Counted from the stretch's first letter, positions 17,491 to 26,927 are shown. The stretch: DNA of 64,000 nucleotides from Azophilus sp965116165 (GCA_965116165.1 OZ220484.1:2728001-2792000), one strand, 5' to 3'. The notes: a model not told the origin generated them from the sequence alone. Numbers and translations: made by a program.

Positions 17491-17904
17491 GTGCCGATTA
17501 GTGATGAAAGCGACCTGTTCTGGCAAGGCCTGAAGGAGCGAAGGCTGCTCTTTCAGACCTGCCGTGATTGTGGGGGGCATCGGTTTCCGTTTCGTATGTC
17601 TTGCCAGCACTGTGGGTCATTCGAGCATTGCCCGACCGAATCCGGGGGTAGGGGGTTCGTCTACTCCTACACGGTGGTGGAGAGGCCACTGCTGTCCGGC
17701 TTCGATGAACCATATACGGTCGTCCTCGTGGAGGTTGATGAGGGCGTTCGCTACCTGGGGCTCTATGAACCTGATAGGGACAAAGCTCCGTTTGTCGGTA
17801 TGCGGGTAAAAGCTCACCTGAACCCCGACCGAAAAATTCAAGTCTCTTTTGCGCCCGAGGCAGCAAACCCCGATGGTGCCCTTCGCAGTCAGGGGGGCGG
17901 CTAA
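17491..17904 (+). CDS. DUF35 OB-fold/zinc-ribbon protein (ChsH2-like)
   Basis: A 137-residue protein with an N-terminal helix (LFWQGLKERRLLFQTCRDCG), a rubredoxin-like zinc ribbon with two Cys-x-x-Cys pairs (CRDC and CQHC), and a C-terminal OB-fold (GFVYSYTVVERPLLSGFDEP onward). DUF35 proteins pair with thiolase-like enzymes. In steroid side-chain degradation the DUF35 part of ChsH2 binds the aldolase Ltp2. It starts at GTG 17491 and is followed after 2 bases by such a thiolase-like gene, so a two-protein complex is likely. Confidence 0.9.
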   Translation: MPISDESDLFWQGLKERRLLFQTCRDCGGHRFPFRMSCQHCGSFEHCPTESGGRGFVYSYTVVERPLLSGFDEPYTVVLVEVDEGVRYLGLYEPDRDKAPFVGMRVKAHLNPDRKIQVSFAPEAANPDGALRSQGGG

Positions 17905-17906
17905 GA

Positions 17907-19058
17907 ATGACTGACGAGATTGTCATTGCCGGCGTTGGCGCCACCGACTTTTCCAAGGATTCCCAACGCTCAGAGCAGCAACTGGCCGTTGAGGCAATTG
18001 TTGCCTGCCTGGACGATGCCGGGCTCGCATCGGCGGAGGTCGATGGCATGGTGACCTTTACGATGGACGAAACGTCCGAGGTGGAAATCAGCAGGGAACT
18101 CGGGTGCAAGTCACTGCGCCACTTTTCCCGTGTCCCCTTCGGCGGCGGCGGGGGATGCGCGACCGTTGGCCATGCCACGTTGGCGATCAGGGCGGGGGTT
18201 GCCCATTCGATTGTGGTCTATCGTTCCTTGAACACCGCCTCCCGGGTACGATTTGGTTCGGGACAGTTGACCCCCCCGCCGGAATCGGGTGATCAGCGGT
18301 GGCTCGCCAACTTTGGCTTGGTGACACCGGCTGCACGGGTTGGGATTACAGCTCGACGCTACCTCGAAAGGTACGGCCTGGATGACGATGCCTATGCGCC
18401 CTTTGCTCTCACAGCCAGGGAGTATGCGGCGACCAATCCGGCTGCGTATTACTACGGTCGTCCGCTATCACGAGACGAATATCTGGCGTCTCCCTGGATC
18501 AGCAGACCGCTTAGGCGTTTTGATTGCTGTCAGGAATCCGACGGCGCGGTTGCCTTGTTGATTACGTCGGCGGAGCGGGCCCGATATCTGAAAAAGAAAC
18601 CAGCGAAGATAATGGCGAGTGCGCAAAGTGCCGGCATCGGGCAGATTGGCCTGGCGCAATTCTGGAGCGAGGACATTTTGGAGTTGCCGGAGATTTCCGG
18701 CCTTAAGGATCTGCTGCGCAGCCAATGCGGGATGGATCCAAGTGCGGTCGATGTCGCGATGCTGTACGACCATTTCACGCCGCTGGTCGCATTGCAGTTG
18801 GAGCAATTCGGCTTCTGCGAAGAGGGTGAGGCCACCGATTTTGCGGCTAGGGGTAACCTTAAAGTAGACGGCGTCCTGCCCCTGAACACCCACGGCGGTC
18901 ACTTGGGGGAGGCTTATCTGCATGGTATGACACACATCGGTGAGGCCCTGCGGCAGTTGCGCGGGGAAGCGGTTAACCAGGTGGATGGGGTGTCGACGGT
19001 CTTTGTTGCCTCGGCTGCTTCGACACCCTGCAGCGCACTGATACTCGGACAACTTTAG
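17907..19058 (+). CDS. Thiolase-like lipid-transfer protein (Ltp2/SCP2-thiolase family)
   Basis: A 383-residue protein of the SCP2-thiolase/Ltp2 family. The N-terminus reads IVIAGVGATDFSKDSQRSEQ, a glycine-rich loop GGGGGCATVGHATLAIRAG lies near residue 88 at the site of the thiolase nucleophile region, and NTHGGHLGEAYLHGMTH near 330 is the conserved C-terminal His/Gly region. Relatives are either thiolases or, when paired with DUF35 proteins, retro-aldolases that release propionyl-CoA from steroid side chains. The adjoining DUF35 gene favours the aldolase reading. This is an inference from arrangement. Confidence 0.88.
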   Translation: MTDEIVIAGVGATDFSKDSQRSEQQLAVEAIVACLDDAGLASAEVDGMVTFTMDETSEVEISRELGCKSLRHFSRVPFGGGGGCATVGHATLAIRAGVAHSIVVYRSLNTASRVRFGSGQLTPPPESGDQRWLANFGLVTPAARVGITARRYLERYGLDDDAYAPFALTAREYAATNPAAYYYGRPLSRDEYLASPWISRPLRRFDCCQESDGAVALLITSAERARYLKKKPAKIMASAQSAGIGQIGLAQFWSEDILELPEISGLKDLLRSQCGMDPSAVDVAMLYDHFTPLVALQLEQFGFCEEGEATDFAARGNLKVDGVLPLNTHGGHLGEAYLHGMTHIGEALRQLRGEAVNQVDGVSTVFVASAASTPCSALILGQL

Positions 19059-19079
19059 TGGGAGCAAGGGGAGCGGATT

Positions 19080-20681
19080 GTGATCGATACTGAAAAAACC
19101 TATCTGCATGTGCTGTTTGAGCGTGCGGAGGAGACGCCCGACAAGATCTGGATGCAGGAGGTCGATGGCGATGAGTTGACCTTTGTACAGTCACGTGACC
19201 TTGCGCTGAAGTGGGCGGAGGCTCTCGGGCAGTTGGATGTGGGCGAGGGCGATACGGTCGCGACGCTCATGGAGAATTGCCTGGACAGCCAGCATGTCTG
19301 GCTGGGGGCTGCCCTGGTGCGAGCGATAGAAGTGCCGCTCAGCCCGCTGTTGCGTGGCGAATCGCTCGTGCACGCGTTGAATGACAGTCGCAGCAAGGTG
19401 GTTGTGGTGGCTGAGCAGCTCGCCCGGCACATTGAGGATGTGGGCGGGCAGCTTGAGCACCTCGAGCGGGTCGTCATTTTTTTAGACGCTGAGACAACGC
19501 CCGAATCGACTTTCGAAATTGTCGGCCGCGAGGACTTGATTGGTCGGGCTAACGCCTCAACGGCCGTCGAACTGCCCAAACCCAAGGATATCGCCTGCGT
19601 TCTGTACACCTCGGGAACAACCGGGCCTTCGAAAGGCACCCTGATCCCATGGGGCCAGTTGAACTCGAACGCGGTGTCGACCGATGTCTCATGCTTTGGG
19701 GATTCCGAGGCGTTCTACTATACGGGGGCGGCGAATCATGCCGGTGCTCGAAGCCAACCGCTTTTAATGGCCTCCCTCGGGGGGCGGTTTGTCATGCGTC
19801 CCGCCTTCAAAACCCAGGACTTTTGGACGGATGTGGATCGGTACGGGTGTACGTTCACGATCATGGTGGGTGCGATGGCGCACTTTGTGATGAGTCAGCC
19901 GCCAACGCCGGCGGACAGTGCGCACGCACTGAAATTCGTTCTTATGGCGCCGGTTCTGCCGAACATTGATGAGTTCAATCGGCGGTTCGGTGTGGTGAGT
20001 TGTACCGGTTACAGCATGACGGAGTTGAGTGGCCCCATCACCAACAGCAGTTGGAAGATTGACGTCCCGGCGAGCTGCGGCAAGTTGCGGGTGGGTTGGC
20101 CACATTACGAGGCCCGGCTTGTCGACCAAGATGACCAGGATGTTCGAGTTGGAACGGAAGGCGAACTGCTTGTTCGTACGCAGGTGCCGCATACCCTGAA
20201 TGCGGGCTACTTGAATCGCCCGGACGCAACCGCCGAAGCTTGGCGAGATGGCTGGTTTCATACCGGCGATGTCTTCAGACGGGACAAGGAGGGCAATTAC
20301 TACTTCATAGACAGGCGGAAGGACGCCATTCGCAAAAGCGGTGAAAACATCTCTTCCTTTGAGGTGGAGATGCAAATATCAGCGCATGAGCAGGTCGCTG
20401 AATGTGCCGCCATCGCCGTGCCCGCAGACGACGTCGAAGACGAGATCAAGGTGTTTTTAGTGCCTGCCGAAGGCGGCCGGATCGATCCCGAGGCTATCCT
20501 GAGATTCGCCGTCCAAACGATGCCGCGTTACATGGTGCCTCGGTATATCGAGATAGTCGGCGAGCTGCCCAAAACACCCACGCTTCGGGTACGGAAGGCC
20601 GAGTTGCGCAAGCGCCCCAGAACGAACGAATGGGATCGTGTGGCGGCAGGCATCGACATTAAACGACTCGAGGAGGGTTAA
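19080..20681 (+). CDS. AMP-forming acyl-CoA ligase
   Basis: A 533-residue adenylate-forming ligase, starting at GTG 19080 with GGGAG upstream. Motifs are CVLYTSGTTGPSKGT (P-loop), GYSMTELSG (A5), GWFHTGDVFRRDKEGNYYF (A7) and DRRKDAIRKSGENISSFEVE (A8). It resembles CaiC/FadD-like ligases that activate carboxylic acids in the cytoplasm. The A10 lysine that promotes adenylation is usually in a PTxKxRK context. Here the codons read P-T-L-R-V-R-K, so Arg replaces Lys. With the frameshifted ligase at 15190, it would supply the CoA ester for the cluster. Confidence 0.9.
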   Translation: MIDTEKTYLHVLFERAEETPDKIWMQEVDGDELTFVQSRDLALKWAEALGQLDVGEGDTVATLMENCLDSQHVWLGAALVRAIEVPLSPLLRGESLVHALNDSRSKVVVVAEQLARHIEDVGGQLEHLERVVIFLDAETTPESTFEIVGREDLIGRANASTAVELPKPKDIACVLYTSGTTGPSKGTLIPWGQLNSNAVSTDVSCFGDSEAFYYTGAANHAGARSQPLLMASLGGRFVMRPAFKTQDFWTDVDRYGCTFTIMVGAMAHFVMSQPPTPADSAHALKFVLMAPVLPNIDEFNRRFGVVSCTGYSMTELSGPITNSSWKIDVPASCGKLRVGWPHYEARLVDQDDQDVRVGTEGELLVRTQVPHTLNAGYLNRPDATAEAWRDGWFHTGDVFRRDKEGNYYFIDRRKDAIRKSGENISSFEVEMQISAHEQVAECAAIAVPADDVEDEIKVFLVPAEGGRIDPEAILRFAVQTMPRYMVPRYIEIVGELPKTPTLRVRKAELRKRPRTNEWDRVAAGIDIKRLEEG

Positions 20682-20685
20682 GGAG

Positions 20686-21780
20686 ATGAAAGGCGCGATA
20701 TTGACCGTTCCAGGTGAGCCCCTGGAACTCGTGGATTTGAATCTGGGGACAATCGCACCCAATGAAGTTCGGGTGAGGGTTGAAAGAGCGAGCGTCTGCC
20801 ACACCGATCTGACCATCTGGCAGGGAAAATTCCCCATGCCGGTTCCGGTCGTGATCGGTCACGAAGCGGCTGGCGTAGTGGAGGCTGTGGGTGATTACGT
20901 GACACGCCTGAAGCCGGGCGATCGGGTCATCGCGTTCGCGAACCCCTTTTGTGGCCATTGTTCCTACTGTCATCGGGGCGATACGTTTTTGTGTTCAGGA
21001 GAGTCCACTTACCGCGCTCCCGACGGTGGCCAGCGGGTAACCCTCAACGGCGATGGCGTCTTCACGATGGCTGGCGTGGGTGCGTTTTCGGAAACCATCC
21101 TTGCCCACGAGAATTCGCTGGTGCCTGTTCCTGGCGAATTGCCGTTCGCCGACGCGGCGCTTTTGGGCTGCGGTGTCTCCACGGGTCTTGGGGCAGCTTT
21201 GAATACGGGCGGTGTCCAGGCCGGGGATGTGGTTGTTGTGATGGGCTGCGGCACTGTTGGATTGTCGGCGATTCAGGGAGCGCGTGTGGCCGGCGCGTCA
21301 CGCATACTTGCCGTGGATCTTTTGCAAAGCAAACTGCGGATTGCCCAGGCGGTTGGCGCCACCGACCTCGTCGATGCGGGCGATCCGGATGCCGTAAACG
21401 AGATTTTGGAATCGACTTCGGGGGGGGCGGATATTGCATTCGAGTGTATTGGCAAACCCGAGACCACGGCGATGACCGTGCAGGTTGTTGGGCGCGGCGG
21501 CACAGCCGTGTTGGTTGGGTTTATGCCGATTGGTGCGAACATCGAACTTCCGGGCACCGAATTTCTGTATATGGGGAAACGGCTCGTTGCCAGTGTCCTC
21601 GGATCGACGAATTTCCTCAGAGACATGCCCAAGTACGGTGCGTTGATTGAGTCCGGCGACGTCAAACTCGACGTATTGATGTCTGATCACTTTGGTTTGA
21701 GCGACATCAATGTGGCCCTGTCGAAGCTTCATCAAGGCGAGGTTCTGAAGCCCATCATAGATATCGGTGAAGCTGCCTGA
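20686..21780 (+). CDS. Zinc-dependent alcohol dehydrogenase (MDR superfamily)
   Basis: A 364-residue medium-chain dehydrogenase. Catalytic zinc ligands are seen in SVCHTDL and IGHEAAGVV. The structural zinc loop has four Cys (CGHCSYCHRGDTFLC). The NAD-binding Rossmann segment is VVMGCGTVGLSAIQGARVAG followed by an Asp (AVDLL), which suggests NAD. The start is ATG 20686, with AAGGAG directly upstream. It probably oxidises the alcohol made by the P450 or a 3-hydroxy intermediate to the aldehyde. It is 4 bases after the ligase stop, so co-transcription is near certain. Confidence 0.92.
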   Translation: MKGAILTVPGEPLELVDLNLGTIAPNEVRVRVERASVCHTDLTIWQGKFPMPVPVVIGHEAAGVVEAVGDYVTRLKPGDRVIAFANPFCGHCSYCHRGDTFLCSGESTYRAPDGGQRVTLNGDGVFTMAGVGAFSETILAHENSLVPVPGELPFADAALLGCGVSTGLGAALNTGGVQAGDVVVVMGCGTVGLSAIQGARVAGASRILAVDLLQSKLRIAQAVGATDLVDAGDPDAVNEILESTSGGADIAFECIGKPETTAMTVQVVGRGGTAVLVGFMPIGANIELPGTEFLYMGKRLVASVLGSTNFLRDMPKYGALIESGDVKLDVLMSDHFGLSDINVALSKLHQGEVLKPIIDIGEAA

Positions 21781-21826
21781 TGAATGTGGCTTCAGGTGAG
21801 TGTGAATTTCTGTTGAAGGGCGCCCC

Positions 21827-22663
21827 ATGAGAAAGGCGATTGACCTCTTCATAAATCCGAACTTTCAGACCGAGCAATCGGGCAACGAACTCACTCAAGA
21901 AGTGAATTTAAATTACTTTAAGCGCGGAGATGATTTCTTCAAGGATTGCACAATTGATGGACTGCTCGGCGAAATGAACAGCGCGGGTGTGGAGCATGGC
22001 GTGCTTTCCATCGACCCTGAGAAGCCACCGGAGAGAATTCTTGAGTTTTCGAGGCGCTATCCGGATCGCTTCAGTTTGTGCCCGCTCGTTGATGTCAATC
22101 ACATGCTCGATGCGGTATGGGCGGTCGAAGATCTAGTTGACGCGGAGAACGTATCACTGGTAAGGGTCATGCCATCGTATGTCGATAAACCGCCGACACA
22201 TCCCTATTACTATCCGCTCTATACCAAATGCGTAGAGCTGGATCTGCCGATAAGTATCTTTAGTGGCATTCCGGGTCCGATTCTGGATGCCGAGTGTCAG
22301 AATCCGATTTATCTTGATCGCGTTTGCAGGGACTTTCCCGCATTGAGAATCATCATGACCCACGGTGCGGACCCTTGGTGGGATCTGGCGATCCGATTGA
22401 TGATCAAGTATCGGAACCTCTATATGATGACATCCGCTTGGAAGCCAAAATATCTGCCGGATGAGTTGCTTCACTACATGAATACCCGCGGCCGGGAAAA
22501 GGTAATGTGGTCGTCCGATCATCCGGTTTTGGACATGACGCAATGCCTTGATGGTGTGGGTGACATTGAAGCCAAACTGAAATCTGGTGTGCTGGAAAAT
22601 TATCTGTACGAAAACGCAAAAAGAGCGGTACTGGGGCAACGCAAACCCGCCCGGAAAAAATGA
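21827..22663 (+). CDS. Amidohydrolase-2 family protein
   Basis: A 278-residue TIM-barrel protein. The first metal-binding motif is altered: the N-terminus reads RKAIDLFINPNF rather than D-x-H-x-H. Later conserved motifs are kept, with IIMTHGADPWWD and VMWSSDHPVLDM. Amidohydrolase-2 members act as decarboxylases, lactonases or C-C hydrolases. Loss of the first His pair may mean a one-metal or metal-free enzyme. It lies 46 bases after the alcohol dehydrogenase. A family D repeat begins at its stop codon. Confidence 0.8.
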   Translation: MRKAIDLFINPNFQTEQSGNELTQEVNLNYFKRGDDFFKDCTIDGLLGEMNSAGVEHGVLSIDPEKPPERILEFSRRYPDRFSLCPLVDVNHMLDAVWAVEDLVDAENVSLVRVMPSYVDKPPTHPYYYPLYTKCVELDLPISIFSGIPGPILDAECQNPIYLDRVCRDFPALRIIMTHGADPWWDLAIRLMIKYRNLYMMTSAWKPKYLPDELLHYMNTRGREKVMWSSDHPVLDMTQCLDGVGDIEAKLKSGVLENYLYENAKRAVLGQRKPARKK

Positions 22664-22664
22664 G

Positions 22665-22770
22665 GAATTATATCGATGGGTTGACGGAAGCCCACATGTG
22701 GTGGTTTCCAGCCGCTAAATCCTCAACATATATCGGTATGTCAACTTATTATAGTAAGTCCCAAAAAATG
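22665..22770 (+). repeat. Inverted-repeat family D, copy 1
   Basis: About 105 bp. It shares the segment ACATGTGGTGGTTT, the run CAGCCGCTAAATCCTCAACA and the element ATGTCAACTTA with a copy at 61330-61544. The ends are weakly inverted (GGAATTATAT against ATAGTAAGTCCC). It begins directly after the stop of the amidohydrolase gene. Confidence 0.65.
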
Positions 22771-22905
22771 ATTTGGTTTTGATGCGTTTTCCGTGATGAA
22801 GTTCTTTGCCGAATTGTGTCGGGCAATTCAGCGATGAGCTTCTTTCAAGAATAGAGCGGATCAGGAAGGGCATTCCGGTTGGGGGTGCAATTTGGGAGGA
22901 AGCAA

Positions 22906-23748
22906 ATGGCCACCATCAAGTCGACAGTCTGGAAAACCGGTTTCACCTTTGCGGAGGGTCCGCGCTGGCATGATGATGCGTTCTGGTTCTCGGATTTTCA
23001 TGATCGCACGGTCTATCGTGTCGAAAACAACGGAACACCCGAGGCTGTGGCCAAAGTGCCCGGTAAGCCATCCGGGTTGGGCTGGCTCCCGGATGGTCGC
23101 TTGCTGGTTGTGTCGATGACCGACCGCAAACTGATGCGCCTCGACCCTGATGGACTTGAGGAACACGCCGACCTCGGTGCGATTGCGACCTATCACTGCA
23201 ATGACATGGTGGTCGACGGCGAGGGTAGGGCCTATGTGGGCAACTTCGGAGCGGCTTGGGGCGAGGAACCGAAGCCGGCTAGTTTGGCCAGAGTCGATCC
23301 CGATGGCACCGTCAGTGTGGCGTCTGAGGGCCTGGATTTTCCGAATGGCTGCGCGATCAGCGCAGACTGCGGGTTGTTTCTGGTGGCGGAAACGATTGGC
23401 GGACGATTGACCGCGTTTGATCGCGACAAGTCGGGTGCCCTCAGCAATCGAAGAGTGTGGGCCGAGGTTCCTGGCACGCCAGACGGCATCTGTTTGGATG
23501 CGGAAGGGACGGTTTGGGTTGCGGCAGGTACCGAAGGTGTTATGCGGGTAGCCGAGGGAGGGAAAATTCTGGATCGCGTTGCAGTGACTGAAAACTTGGC
23601 GGTGGCCTGCATGCTGGGTGGCGTCGATAGAAAAACGCTGTTTATCATGACCACCATCAACGCAGGCACTGAGGAGCTGGTACGGCGGCGCCTGTCTAGG
23701 ATCGAGGTTGCCGAAGTGGCCGTTCCTGGTGCGGGTTGGCCCAACTGA
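22906..23748 (+). CDS. SMP-30/gluconolactonase-family protein
   Basis: A 280-residue six-bladed beta-propeller. Metal-ligand positions are visible: Glu in TFAEGPRWHDDAFWFSDF, Asn in YHCNDMVVDGEGRAYVGNFG, a second Asn in FPNGCAIS, and Asp in GTPDGICLDAEGTVWVA. Family enzymes are Ca/Zn-dependent lactonases. Here it could open a lactone formed by Baeyer-Villiger or P450 oxidation. ATG 22906 is chosen over 22879 because GGAGGAA sits just before it. No signal peptide is present, so it is cytoplasmic. Confidence 0.88.
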   Translation: MATIKSTVWKTGFTFAEGPRWHDDAFWFSDFHDRTVYRVENNGTPEAVAKVPGKPSGLGWLPDGRLLVVSMTDRKLMRLDPDGLEEHADLGAIATYHCNDMVVDGEGRAYVGNFGAAWGEEPKPASLARVDPDGTVSVASEGLDFPNGCAISADCGLFLVAETIGGRLTAFDRDKSGALSNRRVWAEVPGTPDGICLDAEGTVWVAAGTEGVMRVAEGGKILDRVAVTENLAVACMLGGVDRKTLFIMTTINAGTEELVRRRLSRIEVAEVAVPGAGWPN

Positions 23749-23767
23749 CAGAGATGACGGGTGCGGG

Positions 23768-24301
23768 TTAACCGCTGTGCATTGGTTGCCACCAGGCGAC
23801 GGCGAATCTCAGATGATCATCTATCGTTCGGTGCAACGTATTTATCGTAGAAGTCAGCGTAGTTGTCGTAAGTGAACGCGATGTCATCCCCGCCAATCCT
23901 AGCGGGACAGGATAGGGCTTGGTCAATGCGTTGCGATAGGCTGGCGCTACGATGACGCAGGGTCTGCGCCCGATGAATTTCGCCAACTGCCCGTCGAACA
24001 CATCGGGGCTACCAGTCACATAACCACCGCCATGCGTGTAAAGCATCGCCGGTAGGTCACCCGGTTCCGATACGGGCCGGTAGATCTTGACGCGAAGTTC
24101 CGCTTCCCCATCTCCAGTTGGGAGAAAACGCTCCTCAACGTTTATCGATTCTGGCGCCTCACTCTTGATCATCCGGCTCACAATGGCGGACGAGATTTTT
24201 GTCGACCACTTTGCCCGATAAAAGTACTTGAGAATGTGCGTCGTCCAGCAAACCGAAAACGGACGCAGATCAGGGTGGAGCATTTGTCGAGTTACTTTCA
24301 T
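23768..24301 (-). pseudogene. Truncated alpha/beta-hydrolase (esterase fold-3)
   Basis: From ATG 24301 the frame encodes an N-terminal half of an acetyl-esterase-type hydrolase, with the oxyanion motif MLYTHGGGYVTGSPDVF and VIVAPAYRNALTKPYP. The expected GDSAGG nucleophile and the Asp/His of the triad are missing. After PYPVP the likely reading moves to another frame (GGDDIAFTYDNYADFYDKYV, stop at 23817). This is a broken gene, antisense to its neighbours. It may complement the C-terminal fragment at 1669-1878 only by family. Confidence 0.6.
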
Positions 24302-24544
24302 GCGCCTTGATTGTCGCCATGGCCGGTGTCCGCCATCGAATTCATGGGGTTTCTCGCGTTTGGACGCCGTTGAATATCCAAAAGGATATTTTTTCATCAT
24401 ACTTTCAATGCTGTCAAATGTGACAATTTTTACCTATCTATATCCATATTTTGACAAAAATGAATCGATGGATTAAAACATGATCAGGTTGGGAGCCTGC
24501 TGGCCCTCTCCCATGAACATTCTGTAGATTCAGGTCGGACATCC

Positions 24545-25612
24545 ATGGACTACTGGCTTACCGAGGAAGAGCAACTTGTGCAATCGAGTTTTCATGACTA
24601 CTTGGCGAGCGAGTGCGGCCCCCAACGGGTTCGCACTGCCTACGACACAGATTGCACGTTTGATAAAGAACTGTGGCGGGGATTTGGAGAGCTTGGTTTC
24701 ACGGGAGCGTGCATTCCAACGGAATATGGTGGTTCCGGTCTGGGAATGATGGAAGCTGCGCTGTTGGCGGAGGAACTCGGTCGTCACACAGCACCACTGT
24801 TCCTTGAAGGGCACATCCTCGCCGGTCTTGCTATCTCGATGGGGGGATCCGCCGCGGGGCGGCAACGCCTGCTGCCAAAGCTGGCCTCAGGTGAACTCAT
24901 TGGAACTTTGGCCATTGCCGCCGAAGGCCCCGGTACCGACCAGCCCATTGAACTAGGTGGAGAGGGAACGGTGTCGGTGGGAATGGTTCCTCTCGCAGAT
25001 GTTGCGGATGTGATCGTGGTCGGATGCGCCAACGGCCAACTCGGCGTTCTGGAGTCAACACGGACCAATGTTTCTGTGCGCAATGCCGATGGTATCGATC
25101 AAAGTCGAGAGGTGTTTCAAGTGGCTTTTGATCAAGCTGCTGTCGAGCCGATTCCCAATCTTTCTGGCGAAGCGCTATGCAGCGGGTTGATCACCTTGTT
25201 GTCGGCAGATGCTTATGGGGCGGCTGACAGGCTATTGGAACTGACGGTTGAGTACGCAAAGACGCGGGAGCAATTCGGTCAACCCATCGCGCAGTTTCAA
25301 GCGGTCAAGCACCAACTGGCTGAAATGGCCCTCGCCGTGGTCACCGGGCGCGGGCTTTTCTGGAAGGCCGCACGAGAGTTTGATGAGGATTGCGGGTCGT
25401 CGTCGAAAAGCGCATCAATGGCGAAAGCGCACATCACGGACCAGGCTATGCGGATTGCTCGAGGGGCGGTGGAGCTTCATGGCGGGATCGGATTCACATG
25501 GGAAAGCGATGTGCATTTCTATTTCAAACGGCTGATGTTCGATAGGAACTACCTGGGCAATCCGGAAGTGCATAGAGAGCGTTGCGCGAAACTTTCCGGG
25601 TGGGTGCAATGA
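24545..25612 (+). CDS. Acyl-CoA dehydrogenase, subunit-like
   Basis: A 355-residue acyl-CoA dehydrogenase. The N-terminal helical domain includes GFTGACIPTEYGGSGLGMME. The C-terminal domain has KTREQFGQPIAQFQAVKHQL and AVELHGGIGFTWESDVHFYF. The middle FAD-binding beta-domain is short and lacks the usual TEP-SGSD motif (it reads TLAIAAEGPGTDQPIELGGE). This is the pattern of one subunit in heteromeric dehydrogenases such as steroid side-chain FadE pairs. Its stop overlaps the next gene's start (ATGA). Confidence 0.9.
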   Translation: MDYWLTEEEQLVQSSFHDYLASECGPQRVRTAYDTDCTFDKELWRGFGELGFTGACIPTEYGGSGLGMMEAALLAEELGRHTAPLFLEGHILAGLAISMGGSAAGRQRLLPKLASGELIGTLAIAAEGPGTDQPIELGGEGTVSVGMVPLADVADVIVVGCANGQLGVLESTRTNVSVRNADGIDQSREVFQVAFDQAAVEPIPNLSGEALCSGLITLLSADAYGAADRLLELTVEYAKTREQFGQPIAQFQAVKHQLAEMALAVVTGRGLFWKAAREFDEDCGSSSKSASMAKAHITDQAMRIARGAVELHGGIGFTWESDVHFYFKRLMFDRNYLGNPEVHRERCAKLSGWVQ

Positions 25613-26838
25613 ATGGTCCGTACGAGCCTGATTACGAAGATCTTCGCCAGCGGGCGAAGGAATTCTGTGTGTCGAGCTGGCCCTTGACCGGCGATGACGC
25701 CGCGCTCCCGTTTCGTGACCGGGTCATTCTGTGGCAGAAGCGCGCCATCGAGGCCGGAATGCTGCATAGATCGGTGCCTGAAGAATATGGTGGGGGTGGC
25801 AAACCTCAGGATCTTCGGGCCGAGATGGTGATCAAGCGCGAGTTCGCGTACAGCGAAGTGCCTCATCTGGAGAGTACCCCGAACGGGCCTCAGTTTCTCG
25901 TCCCCGCCCTTTTGGAATGTGGCACGGACGAGCAGAGACGTCAGTACATTCCCCGCACCCTGACCGGTGAACTCGACTGGTGCCAGGGTTACAGTGAGCC
26001 CAATGCGGGCAGCGACCTGGCTGCCCTGAGCAGCCGCGCTGAACTGACGGCAGATGGCTGGGTCATCAATGGACAAAAGATCTGGACCAGCCTTGCCTAT
26101 CGCGCCAACATGCTGTTCGGCGTGTTTCGTACAGAACCCCAGGTAAAACGGTCTGGTGGTGTGTCCTTCCTGATCGTGCCGATGGACTCGCCCGGCATCG
26201 AAGTTCGGGTCATCAAGACGATGCATGGCTCGACCGAGGATATCTGTGAGGTGTTTTTCGACAATGTCCTCATACCCGCCGAGAACATTGTTGGAGGCCG
26301 CGGTGAAGGTTGGCGTGTCACGAAGAGCGTTCTGAAATATGAGCGGCTATGGCTTGCCGATACATCCGTGGTCAATGTTCAGTTTTCCCATCTAGTGGAA
26401 CTGGCGCGGAGAACACGGCGGAACGGTAAAACGGCAATGGCCAATCCATCCGTCAGGCAGCGTCTGAGTCGGATTGAGGCGTCGGTCACATGCCAGGAAA
26501 TGCTCGTTGACCGTCTGATCGCGGCTGAATCGAGGGGGCTCGGGGCGCAGATGGATAGGGAAATGCAGACCTGCAAACTCCTTGCGTCCAAAACACAGGA
26601 GTCCATCGCAAAACTCGCATTTGACCTGATAGGAAGCGACGCTTTGCTCCTGCCGGCAGCCGAGGATATAACCACCATGTCGTACATGCCGAAGGTGGTG
26701 ACGCGGGGGCGTTGGCTCAGCGCCTACTTCGCCAGTCTGGCAAACACCCTCGGTGGCGGCACTTCAAACATGCAGAGAAATGCGATTGGCGAGCACTTGC
26801 TTGGGTTGCCGCGGGACCGCCGCGCTCGGATAAACTGA
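25609..26838 (+). CDS. Acyl-CoA dehydrogenase, FAD-binding subunit-like
   Basis: A 409-residue acyl-CoA dehydrogenase with the complete FAD/substrate motif WCQGYSEPNAGSDLAALSSR and GWVINGQKIWTSLAYRA. The end is NTLGGGTSNMQRNAIGEHLL. It starts at ATG 25609 inside the stop of the preceding subunit. Paired alpha/beta acyl-CoA dehydrogenases form alpha2beta2 enzymes in sterol and terpenoid degradation. The same arrangement here suggests a heteromer that introduces the alpha-beta double bond into a bulky acyl-CoA. Confidence 0.92.
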   Translation: MNGPYEPDYEDLRQRAKEFCVSSWPLTGDDAALPFRDRVILWQKRAIEAGMLHRSVPEEYGGGGKPQDLRAEMVIKREFAYSEVPHLESTPNGPQFLVPALLECGTDEQRRQYIPRTLTGELDWCQGYSEPNAGSDLAALSSRAELTADGWVINGQKIWTSLAYRANMLFGVFRTEPQVKRSGGVSFLIVPMDSPGIEVRVIKTMHGSTEDICEVFFDNVLIPAENIVGGRGEGWRVTKSVLKYERLWLADTSVVNVQFSHLVELARRTRRNGKTAMANPSVRQRLSRIEASVTCQEMLVDRLIAAESRGLGAQMDREMQTCKLLASKTQESIAKLAFDLIGSDALLLPAAEDITTMSYMPKVVTRGRWLSAYFASLANTLGGGTSNMQRNAIGEHLLGLPRDRRARIN

Positions 26839-26927
26839 TCCATCGGTTATTTCTATACAAAGGCACCTTCCCTTGATTAGGGTAAGCGCCGATGGCGAGC
26901 CGATGGAGAAATGAAGGGAACCCGGTC

